From the NCBI RefSeq assembly GCF_901709675.1, contig NC_051089.1, positions 16,798,008-16,862,007 on the forward strand: a stretch of DNA of 64,000 bases, in the 5' to 3' direction. Positions 52,500 through 62,476 of the stretch are shown piece by piece. Numbering within the stretch: position 1 is the first letter of the stretch; each line of letters begins with the position of its first letter. This DNA comes from Syngnathus acus. Taxonomy: Eukaryota; Chordata; Actinopteri; Syngnathiformes; Syngnathidae. A model generated the notes under the pieces. It saw only the letters and a list, made by a program, of their open reading frames with translations, searched no databases and had not been told where the DNA came from. Both the position numbers and the translations under genes were made by a program.

Positions 52500-53420
52500 T
52501 CACTTCTTCCAGGGTTTTGCCATGGTTGGTGTTACATGGTTGTAGCTATTGACCAATATCGTGCTTTTTTCTTCGCTTATCTCCATTCCGTATCGTCTCG
52601 CAACCTGTTCCAGTCTGGTGGTGAGTTCCTGGAGTTCACCTTTGCTTTTCTCTATCAGGTCGATGTCATCTGCGAAGCGGAGGTTGGAGATGGGTCTTCC
52701 TCCGATGGAAATAGAGGTGTGGAAATCTTGCAGGGATTCTTCCATGATGTTCTCCAGGAAGATGTTAAATAGGATTGGGGTGGAGACAGCCTGGCGGACA
52801 CCTACTGTTGCTTTAAAAGGTTCTCCTATGGTGTTATTGATGAGAACTGCGCTGCTTGAGTGGGTGTAGAGTGATTGTATGGCCTTATGAGGTTATTGTC
52901 AAGATTGTAGTTCCTGAGAACATGCCATAAGCCCTCATGCCAAACACGATCAAAGGCTTTTTTAAAGTCAACGAAAGTTGTGATATAGGTCGTGTTGGTT
53001 GCGAAGGTGTTTCTCAATGAGTAGTCTGATGTTAAAGATTTGTTCGGTGGTGCTCCTCCTTGGTCTGAATCCTGCTTGTTCCTCTGCAATGATTTCCTCT
53101 GCCTTGCTCCTCAACCTGTTCAAAATGATCCGCAGCAACACTTTGCTCGCATGACAGATGAGGCTGATGGTTGGATAGTTCTGGCATTGTCTTGAGTTCC
53201 CTTTCTTGGGAATAGGGATAATTAAAGACTGAGTCCATTTTCTGGGCCACTGGTGTGTTTCCCAGATCCTTTGGCAGATGAGTGTCATCGCTTTTATTAT
53301 CTCATGCCCTCCGTGTTTCCAAAGCTCTGCTGAATGTTGTCGATGCCTGCTGATTTTCCGGTTTTCAGGCTCCTCACTGCCTCCTCCACTTCGGCTTGGA
53401 GTATAGGCACATCTTGACAT
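52500..53420 (-). pseudogene. RTE-like LINE reverse transcriptase, frameshifted
   Basis: Pieces in order: WPRKWTQSLIIPIPKKGNSR, ISLICHASKVLLRIILNRLR, EEQAGFRPRRSTTEQIFNIR; then in another frame TYITTFVDFKKAFDRVWHEG, with the motif A aspartate kept; then ISNLRFADDIDLIEKSKGEL with the FADD catalytic motif. At least two frame changes separate them (about 52980 and 52780). The overall match is to RTE/BovB-type LINEs. Confidence 0.82.
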
Positions 53421-53629
53421 TCCTTGCTGGACTTTGAGGCATTGGTGAGTATGTTGGGGTCTGGTTTTATTTCAAAGTTGTATAGATCCTGACAGTACTC
53501 TATCCATCTCTTGGTTACTGCTGCTTTTTCAGTGAGTAGAGAACCATCATTATCTTCGATTATTGTAGCTGTGGGTTGTTGTGTTCTTGTCAGTTTCTTT
53601 AGTGTACTGAATGCTGATTTACTATTACC

Positions 53630-54169
53630 CTATCGTATGCCTACATCTATGCTGTTACAGTGCTCTGTAATCCACCTCTCTTTGGCTTCCCTCATCCTCT
53701 TCCTGATGCTTTTGTTCACAATAGTGTACTGTTCCGCTGCTTTTGGGTCATCCTTCTTGGTTTTCTTGAAGGTTCTTCTAAGGTCGCAGAGATCTAAGAT
53801 ATCGTCCGTGACCCACGGTTTGTTTTTATTCCTGTCTTTCCTCAGTACTTCTTTTGCTGCTTCTGTGAATGCCTCCTCCATCTTGTTTGTCAGTGTGTCT
53901 ATGTCTTGAAGTAGGTTAAGTGTTGCGAATTTACCCCATATGTTTGCCTCAAATACTCTAGCGACTTGTGGGTCTTTCAGTTTGTCTATGTTAAATTTCA
54001 TGCGTGGGTTATCGTGTTCCTTTTGTGTCTTCAGTTTAAGTCTGAGTGTCATCAGTACCATATCGTGGTCACTTCCGATGTCCGCCCCAGGAAATGTTCT
54101 GGTTTGGGCCTTGTTGATGCTCGACTTGAACCTTTGTGGTGTGATTGTGTGTCTTTCCAGTCGGTGCAT
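53630..54169 (-). pseudogene. RTE-like LINE, end of endonuclease and linker
   Basis: A 179-codon frame includes GADIGSDHDMVLMTLRLKLK, completing the endonuclease with its SDH site, then a lysine-rich linker (EVLRKDRNKNKPWVTDDILD and KRMREAKERWITEHC). It belongs to the same element as the frames at 54254-54922 and 52968-53420. Confidence 0.8.
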
Positions 54170-54253
54170 GCCAAGTTGTTCTGCGTGAGATTTTGTGTGG
54201 GAACAGTGTGTTGGCTATGGTGAGCTTATGGGTTCTCGCAAAGTCTAGAAGTC

Positions 54254-54922
54254 TCAGACCTCTGTCATTTGTTTCGCCAACTCCAAACGGTCCTGCTGTT
54301 CCTCCCCAGTGTTCGTATGCGTAATTTTGGCATTCCAGTCCCCTTGGATGACCATAAAGTCCTTCTTGGATATTGACTTGATAGTGTCCTCTAACTCCTC
54401 ATAAAATGTCTCAACTGCGTCATCATCATAGTCCGTCGCAGGGGAATACACTTGAATGATGGTTAAATTCATGGGCCGTGCAGCGATCCAGATGCTGATG
54501 AGCCTGCTGGATATAGGCGTGCAGCTGATAACTGAGTTGATTTTGTTTTTGTTGAAAATAAAGCCCACTCCATGCTGGTGTTGAGAATCTTCTCCACTAT
54601 ACCATATCTTGTGGCCTTTTTCTGTAGTAGTTTCACCACAGCCGGTCCACCTGACCTCGGCCATTCCCAGGATGTCCCATCTGTATCTCTCTAGTTCATA
54701 AGTCAGCTCTCTGACTTTCCCACAGGCATACAGTGTACGGACATTCCATGTCCCAATCATGGTGTCATGCTTCGGGAGGTTGAGTGTTGGTGTCATTCTT
54801 GTCCCAGTAGCAAACTTGTCGCCCCCACCCTGGGGGAAGACAGTGGGCAGCGCGGTCGTTAATGATGGTTTTCCGGGCCTCGACCGATCCGGCATGTAGA
54901 TACCTGACTGTTTGTCCATCAT
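54254..54922 (-). pseudogene. RTE-like LINE endonuclease domain
   Basis: A 222-codon open frame includes HDTMIGTWNVRTLYACGKVR, ILGMAEVRWTG, LISIWIAARPMNLTIIQVYS and DFMVIQGDWNAKI. These are the APE endonuclease motifs TWNVRTL, E.RW, QVY.P and GDWNAK in the wording of the BovB/RTE group. The SDH step at the domain end is in the next broken frame (GSDHDMV at about 54060). Confidence 0.85.
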
Positions 54923-55270
54923 GACATTTCGTTAGGCAAATAAGCTAGGTGGTGCCTATCTCCTCTCCAAGCTCTTACCAGGGGGGTCTTTGGCCCCCTG
55001 ACGACCCTTGTCTAGTTCAGCCTGCTGATTGAAGCAGTTTACCGTGGTGTAGCCACAGAAAACTCTGCTTCTTGGAGCCATAGACAAGAGCTGGGTGTCG
55101 GTGAGGTCCAGTAAGGTGTCAACCAGCACTAGTGCAACCGGCACTAGTAATCCAGCTGCAACCGTATCAGCCTTAAAAGTAGTACCTCTCCCTTCCACCC
55201 CTGCACCACAAAATGTGCAACCAACCTTTTTGAAAGACGGCACAATGATGAGTGCAAAATTAGTCATCTG

Positions 55271-57104
55271 TGATTAAATGTAATGCACTGTGATAAACAA
55301 GGTCTAACTGCTGAAGTTTTGACGGGGCTGCGTGACAACACAAGATTTCTCCGTAGTCAAGAACAGACATAAATTTGAACTATGCAATGATTTTCCTGTT
55401 TGAGGGCAACAAATAGTCTGTGATTAGAAGTATAATTATATTTTTTGTTTTCGGGTTAACAGTGAAATATGAGTTTTGAATGTGAAACTGCTGTCAAGGC
55501 TGATGATTATATATGAGAGATCATTTGAGCACTATTTTAATGAGAAATTCTGGGTCTCTGATGGTGGAAGATGTCTTTCTGTATTTTGGACTACTATGTG
55601 TTTATGGAGATAATTGCAGTGAATCAAAGGCACTCAGTAGATGAGTGAGGGCGTGAGATGGAGTAGTACCGAGGGCATATAAAATTCAGTCAACTGCAAA
55701 AATGTAGGCGTGGAAATATTGATTTGGTAAATTAATGTTGATGTTTAATGTACAAAAGAGCAGTGGTGTAAGGATAGATCCCAGTAGCATTTGGAGGAAG
55801 AATTCACGAATTCCATTTTAGAATACAGCTGTAACAAAAGAAAATGTGTTAAAAGTGAAACACCATTAAAACTTTCTAAATGCACTGCAGTTTTTTCATA
55901 TCAAAATACAAAACAGACACACACAAAAAAACAAATGGCTCCCCTCTGTAGAATTATTCATTCATCATTTTGGGACTGACACTTTTCACAGTCTGACCCA
56001 GTTTTACAACTTGTTACAACTATGATTAATAGGCCATAGAGACTCAATAAAAGACAAGAAAAATACAAAATAAACCACCATCCTCAATGTAGGAGCCATA
56101 AATATGTTCTTTTTTTTCTCTTTTCACTATGGTTTCAACTTTTCGGGTATTGGTTTATTTTGTTTTCTGTTCTTATTTTATTGGTTACTGATGGACATGG
56201 GTACGGAGCTGGGCCTTAATTTGCCTTACCTGACACCTATGCTGCTGTTCAGTTTGGCATGGGGTAAGCACAGGGAAGACTACACTTTTGTGTACCGCAC
56301 TAACCCCGCACATACGCATAACGCACATTGCACACTTCTCTTCACTTTGGATCTTTTTGCTCTGTGCCGCAAATCAACTATTAGTGGATCGGCATGGAGA
56401 GAGCAATAAAGTGCCTAAATGGGCATGATCGTGTGGACATTACATCATTGAGTGTGAGTATTACAACTGTTTTCCCCCGCTTCGCCCACCGTGGCTTCAG
56501 AACATTTTGATGGATTTGGTAGCCGCAATACTCAAGACATTTCTTTTAAGCTATATGGATGCTGGAGGCCTTTTTGCTTATAACTTGACAGTTCTCTCTT
56601 TTAATTTCAATATCAAAATAGCTGAACATAAACTGTTACTCACACACACCTGCCCGGTTTTCTCAGGTCCTCATACCAGACACGCCCCGTGAATATTAGG
56701 CACTGTCCATTTTTTAAATTAATTTGAAGACCCGTTTTTATTCTTTATCTTTTCACTGTGACTGTTTTCCTACTGTATATTAATTTGTGTTTCAATTTAC
56801 TGTTTTCACTGTCTTTGTGATAGTCCCAATGTAAGTGACGCGCATTGTTACAGCTGCCCCCGTGCCCCCGGACAGAGGCGGTCCTGGCTACTTTTGCACC
56901 CTGGCCGAACCATCCATCGCGGCTCCCCACAAAAAAACCTTTTTGCAAACACCATCCGGTCCGTCAAACAACCTTAACTTAACATTGATCACGTCACGTA
57001 CGTATGTGTGCAGGTAATGCGGCCATAACGTAGTGCGTGCACTGTCCGTTTTTTATCTTTTTTAATTTTGTGTGTGTAAATTCTTTACATGTGGATTGGT
57101 ATTA
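55271..57104. other. non-coding, nothing recognised
   Basis: No supported exon or element. Short open frames lack motifs. Confidence 0.45.
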
Positions 57105-58096
57105 CCGTAATTTTTGGACTATAAGTCGCGGTTTTTTTCATAGGTTGGGTGGGTTAGGGTTAGGGTTAGGGTTACTTATACTCAGGAGCGACTTATATGT
57201 TTTTTTTCACAGATTTTTACTTGATCATTAACACATCACTTACTTACAAGTATAGTTGACCACTTCACATGTTATTTTTAGTATAGTTGATCACTTCACA
57301 TGCTTTGATATCTTTATCTTGAACATATTCAAAACATGAAAAATAGAGAAAAAAAATCAAATAAAGTAATTAACACTTTAAAGCGCCATATCCTCTGGAC
57401 ATGTCCTCTGTCACCAGGATGACATAAAGGACGAGAAATTTGATGGATGGATTTAATGATTTGGAGTGACACAAATGGTTTGATAATATTGTTGTTTATG
57501 TGATAGTTATTTAAAATATAGTCTATATATCGTTGTATGGGCCTGTGGAATAATTTGAACTGCGGCGCGGCACACGGCATTGTTGACAAAGGACGATCGA
57601 TAAAAGACGAGAAATTTGATTGATGGATTTAATGATTTGGAGTGACACAAATGGTTTGATAATATTGTTGTTTATGTGATAGTTATTTAAAATATAGTTT
57701 ATATATCGTTGTATGGGCCTGTGGAATAATTTGAACTGCGGCGCGGCACACGGCATTGTTGACAAAGGACGATCGATGGATTTAATGAATTGGAGTGACA
57801 CAGATGGTTTTATAAACGTGTTATTTATGTAATAGTTTTTTTAAAAATAACTGAATGTTACGTCAGGCCCGTTCTCAGCTCCTCGTTTGTGTTTGTCACG
57901 TTAGCATACCGTATCGTTTAGCCTGTTGTTGCTCGTTCATGTCTGTTCTTGGTGTTGGATTTTGTCGAATAAATTGCCCCCCAAAATGCGACTTATACTC
58001 CGGAGGGACTTATATATGGGTTTTTTTCACAATTTTGGGCATTTTATGGCTGGTGCGACTTATACTCCGGAGCGACTTATAGTCCGAAAATTACGG
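57105..58096. mobile_element. TIR element C (element A family) carrying telomere-type repeats
   Basis: The ends CCGTAATTTTTGGACTATAA and ..TTATAGTCCGAAAATTACGG have TA flanks. The interior has a 176-bp tandem duplication (ACGAGAAATTTGAT.. at 57431 and 57607) and the block GTTCTTGGTGTTGGATTTTG shared with element A. Between the left TIR and the first GACTTATATG is a run of four GGGTTA units where element A has GGGTGGGGGGGCGAC. No transposase. Confidence 0.82.
57151..57174 (+). repeat. four perfect GGGTTA (vertebrate telomere) units
   Basis: GGGTTA four times, preceded by GGTTGGGT and followed by CTTATACTC. It replaces the G-run of the related element A. Confidence 0.95.
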
Positions 58097-58098
58097 TA

Positions 58099-58450
58099 TT
58101 GTTTTTATGAATGAAAATACAATTTATTTGGAAGCAGTTGTGTGGCCTTGGAATCCCTCATCCCTCTCCCTTTGAATTTCCTCTCCGGCCTCTGCTGTTT
58201 CCCGCCGGCCACCACCCTCTTGCCTCTTGGAGGGAGGGGCGGGTGAGAGGAGAGGGCTGCTCTTCTGACACGTACGTACGATGAACGAACAAAGAACCCC
58301 AATCCGACACGACTCTCAGCAGCAAATTGACATCACGTGACAATAAGGGCGCCCCAGTGAACACTGAACAGATTTGAGATGGAACTGACTGAGCTACAAA
58401 ACTGGTGATTTGTTTTTTTTCTTGAGAGCACTTGTACACCCCCACGTGTA
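58099..58450. other. non-coding, nothing recognised
   Basis: Pyrimidine-rich stretch. The minus open frame at 58158-58655 spans two different repeats and is not a gene. Confidence 0.4.
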
Positions 58451-59566
58451 CAGTGAACCCTCGTTTTTCACAGGGGTTAAATTCCAAAAAGAACCCGTGA
58501 TAGGCGAAATCCGTGAAGTAGTAATCTTTTATTTTTTTTGCAATTATTATACAATCAAATGCTCCACTGCTCATGCGTGCTGGCTGGCTGACCAACCCCC
58601 GCGGACCAGCGCGAGGGCATCCGCACAAGATTTTTATAATTTTCTTTTTATACACTGTATTATATTTTTAAACATCTAAACATTTTAAACTGTGAACATG
58701 TCACGGCTCCGCTCCGCTCTTGCCGTGCTGACTGGCTGACGCACCCCCGCAGCCCAGTGCGAGGGCATCCGCACAAGACTTTTAGAATTTTATTTTCAAA
58801 CATTTTATTGTACTTTTAAACACTTTATTGTATCTTTAAATACTTTTTAAATAGCTTTAAAAAGCTTGCTATGCCCTTCTGCTTCGATGACGCACGATGC
58901 GAGCTTGCTGACCAGCTCGTCAGCTTGCCTCGTAGTCCTCTCTGCTGGCATTCCAGCCCTCCTTGTTTCCTTTAAACCAGGGGTCTCAAACTCCAGTCCT
59001 CGGAGGCCGCATTCCTACATGTTTTCCAAGTTTCCCTCGTTAAACACACCTGATTCAAATGATCAGTTCATCCTCACGTTCTGCAGGAGCCTGATAATTG
59101 GATCAGGTGTGTTTAACGAGGAAAACATGTAGGAATGCGGCCCCCGAGGACTGGAGTTTGAGACCCCTGCTTTAAACTTTCCCCAAATAAAGAGCTCGTG
59201 TTGCATTTGGTTGTCCTACCTCGTTTGTGACAACAAAACAAAGCGCGAATCACAGATGCTGCTGAATCTGCTGACACAAACGAAGTGGAGGAGTGGATAC
59301 GTAGCAGGAGATTGAGATAAAGCCTGGTTAGAGCTTACAGCTCTATGCCAATCATCGGCAAGGGTACAGATCAACATGTTCCCATTGGTCACGTCTCCTC
59401 AACCGGCCAATAGTGTGCTGTAAAGTCATATGGGCAGATAAAGCCCCCGCGCTCCAAGTGACGCTGCAAAAAGCCGCGATGCACCGAATATATCCACAAT
59501 ATTTGTTTTCATAAAAATCCACGATGCACCGAGGCCGCGATAGGTGAACCGCAAAGTAGATTACTG
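58451..59566 (+). mobile_element. Tigger/pogo-like element with internal repeats and nested insertions
   Basis: The left end CAGTGAACCCTCGTTTTTCA, then AAATCCGTGAAGTAG; the right end has CGCGATAGGTGAACCGCAAA and AGATTACTG. TA flanks both ends (58449-58450 and 59567-59568). A block with GCGAGGGCATCCGCACAAGA occurs twice (about 58610 and 58760). Between about 58700 and 59233 the sequence TGTCACGGCTCCGC..TTTGTGACA, with AATAAAGAGC near the end, may be a solo LTR. Confidence 0.7.
58978..59169. mobile_element. palindromic hAT-type MITE, perfect 8-bp TSD
   Basis: CAGGGGTCTCAAACTCCAGT at the left and ACTGGAGTTTGAGACCCCTG at the right are exact inverted copies, and pairing continues through GCATTCCTACATGTTTTCC and GTTAAACACACCTGAT. 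CTTTAAAC flanks both sides (58970-58977 and 59170-59177). The whole element can fold into one hairpin. It sits inside the Tigger-like element. Confidence 0.92.
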
Positions 59567-59568
59567 TA

Positions 59569-59679
59569 TTGCGCCCTGGGCGGTCGCCCATATTGCCCAT
59601 AGCAAAAACCTATCGTGCCCCCGGAGCAGTATACCTGCAACCTTTATAGCTTCTCCTACTATAGCATCATATCATGTGA
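59569..59679. other. non-coding, nothing recognised
   Basis: Short spacer with no supported element. Confidence 0.3.
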
Positions 59680-59846
59680 TAAAGGTTGCCCACCTGGTCA
59701 TCCTTTTTTAGGACTTGTTTCATCTGTGATCCGTTCTCAAGGTTTCATGGATGCCATTGTGTTTTGTAAACTTTGGGCCTTTAAAGCACATTGAGACTTT
59801 TTTGTGCTAAAGGGATACACAGTATAATTAAACTTGACTTGTCAGA
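59680..59846 (+). mobile_element. LINE 3' tail fragment
   Basis: CACCTGGTCATCCTTTTTTA, TCTCAAGGTTTCATGGATGC, AAAGCACATTGAGACTTTTT, then a TATAATTAAACTTGACTTG end. The wording fits the 3'-untranslated end of an L2-like LINE, distant from the tail at 17400. No coding part is left. Confidence 0.6.
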
Positions 59847-59849
59847 GTG

Positions 59850-60266
59850 ATTTATGATAAGACAAATGAGATCACACCAGAGTAGAGTACAAGTACAACC
59901 GAGAGACCAAATTAGTTAGTAGATAAGCACATCACCTTGTTGTTTGGCATCGGCATTTTGACTTTGCAAAACTTTCATTGCTGCAAACCACATCGTCTAC
60001 TGATCATCCCACAAATGCACATTCCTTAATAATGTCCCATGAAAGAGTGAGCCATAGGCTTTCCAATATCATAAGATTTATTCCCAAGAGTAAAAACAAT
60101 TAAATATTCTACCAAACATATTTCCATAGTTTTTTTGTGTAATGCTAGCAGATACTGTTTCACACCTCTAAGTGGTTGGTAACTGGGATAAACTGTGATA
60201 GGGGATATAGATAAAGGAAAATGTAGACTGAACTTGATTTGGACTTACAGTAAATTGTGTGCAATT
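59850..60266. other. non-coding, nothing recognised
   Basis: No supported exon or element. Confidence 0.4.
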
Positions 60267-60640
60267 GTGTAACGGACCAGGCAAGGCAACCAAGTGCAGC
60301 ACGAACTTTGTTCATTGAATAAAGGGGAAAAGGGGAGTGGAAGGCTGGAACGCTGACAGACCGGTAAGCATCGCCTACGGGCAAAGACAACAGGTGTTTG
60401 TACGTGGCTGGTTGCTTGCGGGGAAGTAACAGGTGTCGTAGCAGCGTGTCAAGGGTGTGGCAGGAGAGTTGCGTTTAAGTTGGCGTCTTGATGAGTTGGT
60501 GATGAGGAACAGGTGGCAGGCAATGAGCGCTGATTAATGTGTGGCGTAGCTGAGAACAATGTGCGTCAATGGGGCGTAGCTGTGCGCCAGGGAAATGCAT
60601 TGACCAATGTGCAGGTGGAGCGGGAGCGGGAGCGGGATAA
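60267..60640 (-). mobile_element. LTR-element fragment (minus)
   Basis: On the minus strand CCCTTTATTCAATGAACAAA, GTGCTGCACTTGGTTGCCTT and CTGGTCCGTTACAC form a plausible LTR end. Further right are GC-rich phrases (GGGAGCGGGAGCGGGATAAA). No protein motif is seen; the borders are uncertain. Confidence 0.4.
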
Positions 60641-60671
60641 ATTGCCACAAAAAGAGAAACAATAGAAACGA

Positions 60672-60955
60672 TAGAGCACTGCTGAACTTGTCCGCCTCAC
60701 CGTTCTGAGGGTGTGGGTTTGGTTCCACCTCTGGCCCTCCCTGTGTGGAGTTTGCATGTTCTCCCCGTGCCTGCGTGAGATTTCTTTGGGTTCTCCAGTT
60801 TCCTCCCACATCCCAAAAACATGCTTGGTAGGCCGATTAAGCACTCCAAATTGCCCATTAGTGTGAGTGAGTGTGCGGATGGTTGTTTGTCTCTGTGTGC
60901 CCTGCGATTGGCTGGCTGGTTGCACGCCCATGGGGGACAAGCGGAACAGATGAAT
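60672..60955 (+). mobile_element. tRNA-like SINE (plus)
   Basis: Head ..CTTGTCCGCCTCACCGTTCT and GTGGGTTTGGTTCCACCTCT, body GTGTGGAGTTTGCATGTTCT and CCTCCCACATCCCAAAAACA, then GTGTGCCCTGCGATTGGCTG and GGGGGACAAGCGGAACAGAT, ending GAATGAAT instead of GGATGGAT. Confidence 0.78.
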
Positions 60956-60976
60956 GAATTTGTGTGTGTATGTATA

Positions 60977-62474
60977 CAGGACTGTCTCAGAAAATTAGAA
61001 TATTGTGATAAAGTTCTTTACTTTCTGTAATACTATTAAAAAACAAAAATGTTATACATTCTGGACTCATTACAAATCAACTGAACTATTGCAAGCCTTT
61101 TATTATTTTAATATTGCTGATTATGGCATACAGGTTAAGAAAACTCAAATATCCTATCTCAAAATATTAGAATATCATGAAAAAATATACTAGTAGGGTA
61201 TTCAACTAATCACTTGAATTGTCTAATTAACTCGAAACACCTGCAAGGATTTCCTGAGCCTTGAAAACACTCAGCTTGGTTCAGTAAACTAAATCACAAG
61301 TATGGGGAAGACTGCTGATCTGACTGCTGTCCAGAGGACCATCATTGACACCCTCCATCAGGAGGGTAAGACACAAAAAGAAATTTCTCAAAGAGCAAGC
61401 TGTTCACAGAGTGCATTTTCAAAGCACATCCACAAAAAGTCTGTTGGAAGGGGGAAATGTGGCAGGAAACGCTGCACAACCAAGAGAGATGACCGCAGCC
61501 TTAACAGCATTGTGAAGAAGAGTCGCTTCCAGAATTTGGGGGAGCTTCAAAGACAGTGGACTGAAGCTGGAGTGCAGGTATCAAAAGCCACTGTTCACAG
61601 ACGTGTCCGGGAAATGGCCTACAATAGCTGTATTCCCATGGTCAAGCCACTTCTGAAGCGTCTGACTTGAGCTATAGAAAAGAAGCACTAGACAGTTGCA
61701 GAGTGGTCCAAAGTCCTCTTTTCAGACGAAAGCAAGTTTTGTATTTCATTTGGAAGTCAAGGCGCCAGAGTCTGGAGAAAGGCTGGGGAGGAGCAAAATC
61801 CAAGTTGCTTGAAATCCAGTGTGAAGTTCCCACAGTCAGCGATGGTTTGGGGAGCCATGTCAGCTGCTGGCGTTGGTCCAGAGTAGATGCAGATTTTAGA
61901 GTACTACATGCTTCCATCTGCTAAAAAGCTCTATGGAGATGATGATTTCATTTTCCAGCATGATCCGGCACCTGCCCACAGTGCCAAAACCACCAGTAAA
62001 TGGTGTACTGCCCATGGCATTACTGTCCTCGATTGGCCTGCCAATTCCCCTGACCTGAACCCCATAGAGAATTTGTGGGGTATTGTGAAGAAGAAGCTGA
62101 AAGACACCAGAGTCAACAATGCAAATGAGCTAAAGACTGCTAATTGAAGCATTCTGGGCATCCATAACACCTCAGCAATACCACAGGCTGATTGCCTCCA
62201 TGCCACACTGCATTGATGCAGTAATCCGGGCAAAAGGATTCCCAACCAAGTACTGAGTGCATTAATGGATATTTTCAAATGTTTGATTTCTTTTTACTGT
62301 TATAAATCTTTTTTTTTACTTGGTCTGAGGAAATATTCTAATATTTTGAGATAGGATATTTGAGTTTTCTTAAGCTGTAAGCCATAATCAGCAATATTAA
62401 AATAATAAAAGGCTTGCAATATTTCAGTTGATTTGTAATGAATCCAGAATGTATGACATTTTTGTTTTTTTAAT
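60977..62474 (+). mobile_element. Tc1-like transposon, right TIR split by element F
   Basis: The left end is TA then CAGGACTGTCTCAGAAAATT with a long TIR to about 61183 (GCAAGCCTTTTATTATTTTA, CTCAAATATCCTATCTCAAA). The right TIR runs 62323-62474 in inverted order and stops at TTTTTTTAATTA, where element F begins. The missing outermost 65 bp or so should lie beyond F, off the window. The same family forms the solo TIR pair at 37918-38216. Confidence 0.85.
61302..62256 (+). pseudogene. Tc1-type transposase, dead copy
   Basis: The ATG at 61302 opens MGKTADLTAVQRTIIDTLHQ, an N-terminal paired-like helix-turn-helix, to a TGA at 61668. In the same frame a TAG follows at 61689. Then comes the catalytic core: VLFSDESKFCISFGSQGARV with the first Asp, and after a deletion and TAG near 61884, FIFQHDPAPAHSAK with the second Asp and WPANSPDLNPIENLWG with the Glu. 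A 1-nt shift at about 62145 leads to FWASITPQQYHRLIASMP and a final FPTKY. All three DDE residues survive, but the ORF has at least three stops and two frame changes. Confidence 0.9.
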
Positions 62475-62476
62475 TA

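Larger units (their letters stand above)
51866..55270 (-). mobile_element. RTE-like LINE, nearly complete but frameshifted
   Basis: On the minus strand the order is complete. A possible 5' leader or short first frame is at 55267-54956. The endonuclease is at 54922-54254, a middle region at 54169-53630, the RT at 53420-52500, and the C-terminal domain at 52410-51883. The 3' tail ends in short TGAGTGAGTGAGGG-type repeats. No target-site duplication is clear. Several frameshifts and stops show it is dead. Confidence 0.8.

Noticed and set aside
58158-58655. 165-codon minus frame
   Set aside because: Spans unique DNA and the Tigger left end; no coherent domain.
61672-61917. Minus frame across the Tc1 transposase
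   Set aside because: Antisense shadow of the transposase pseudogene.
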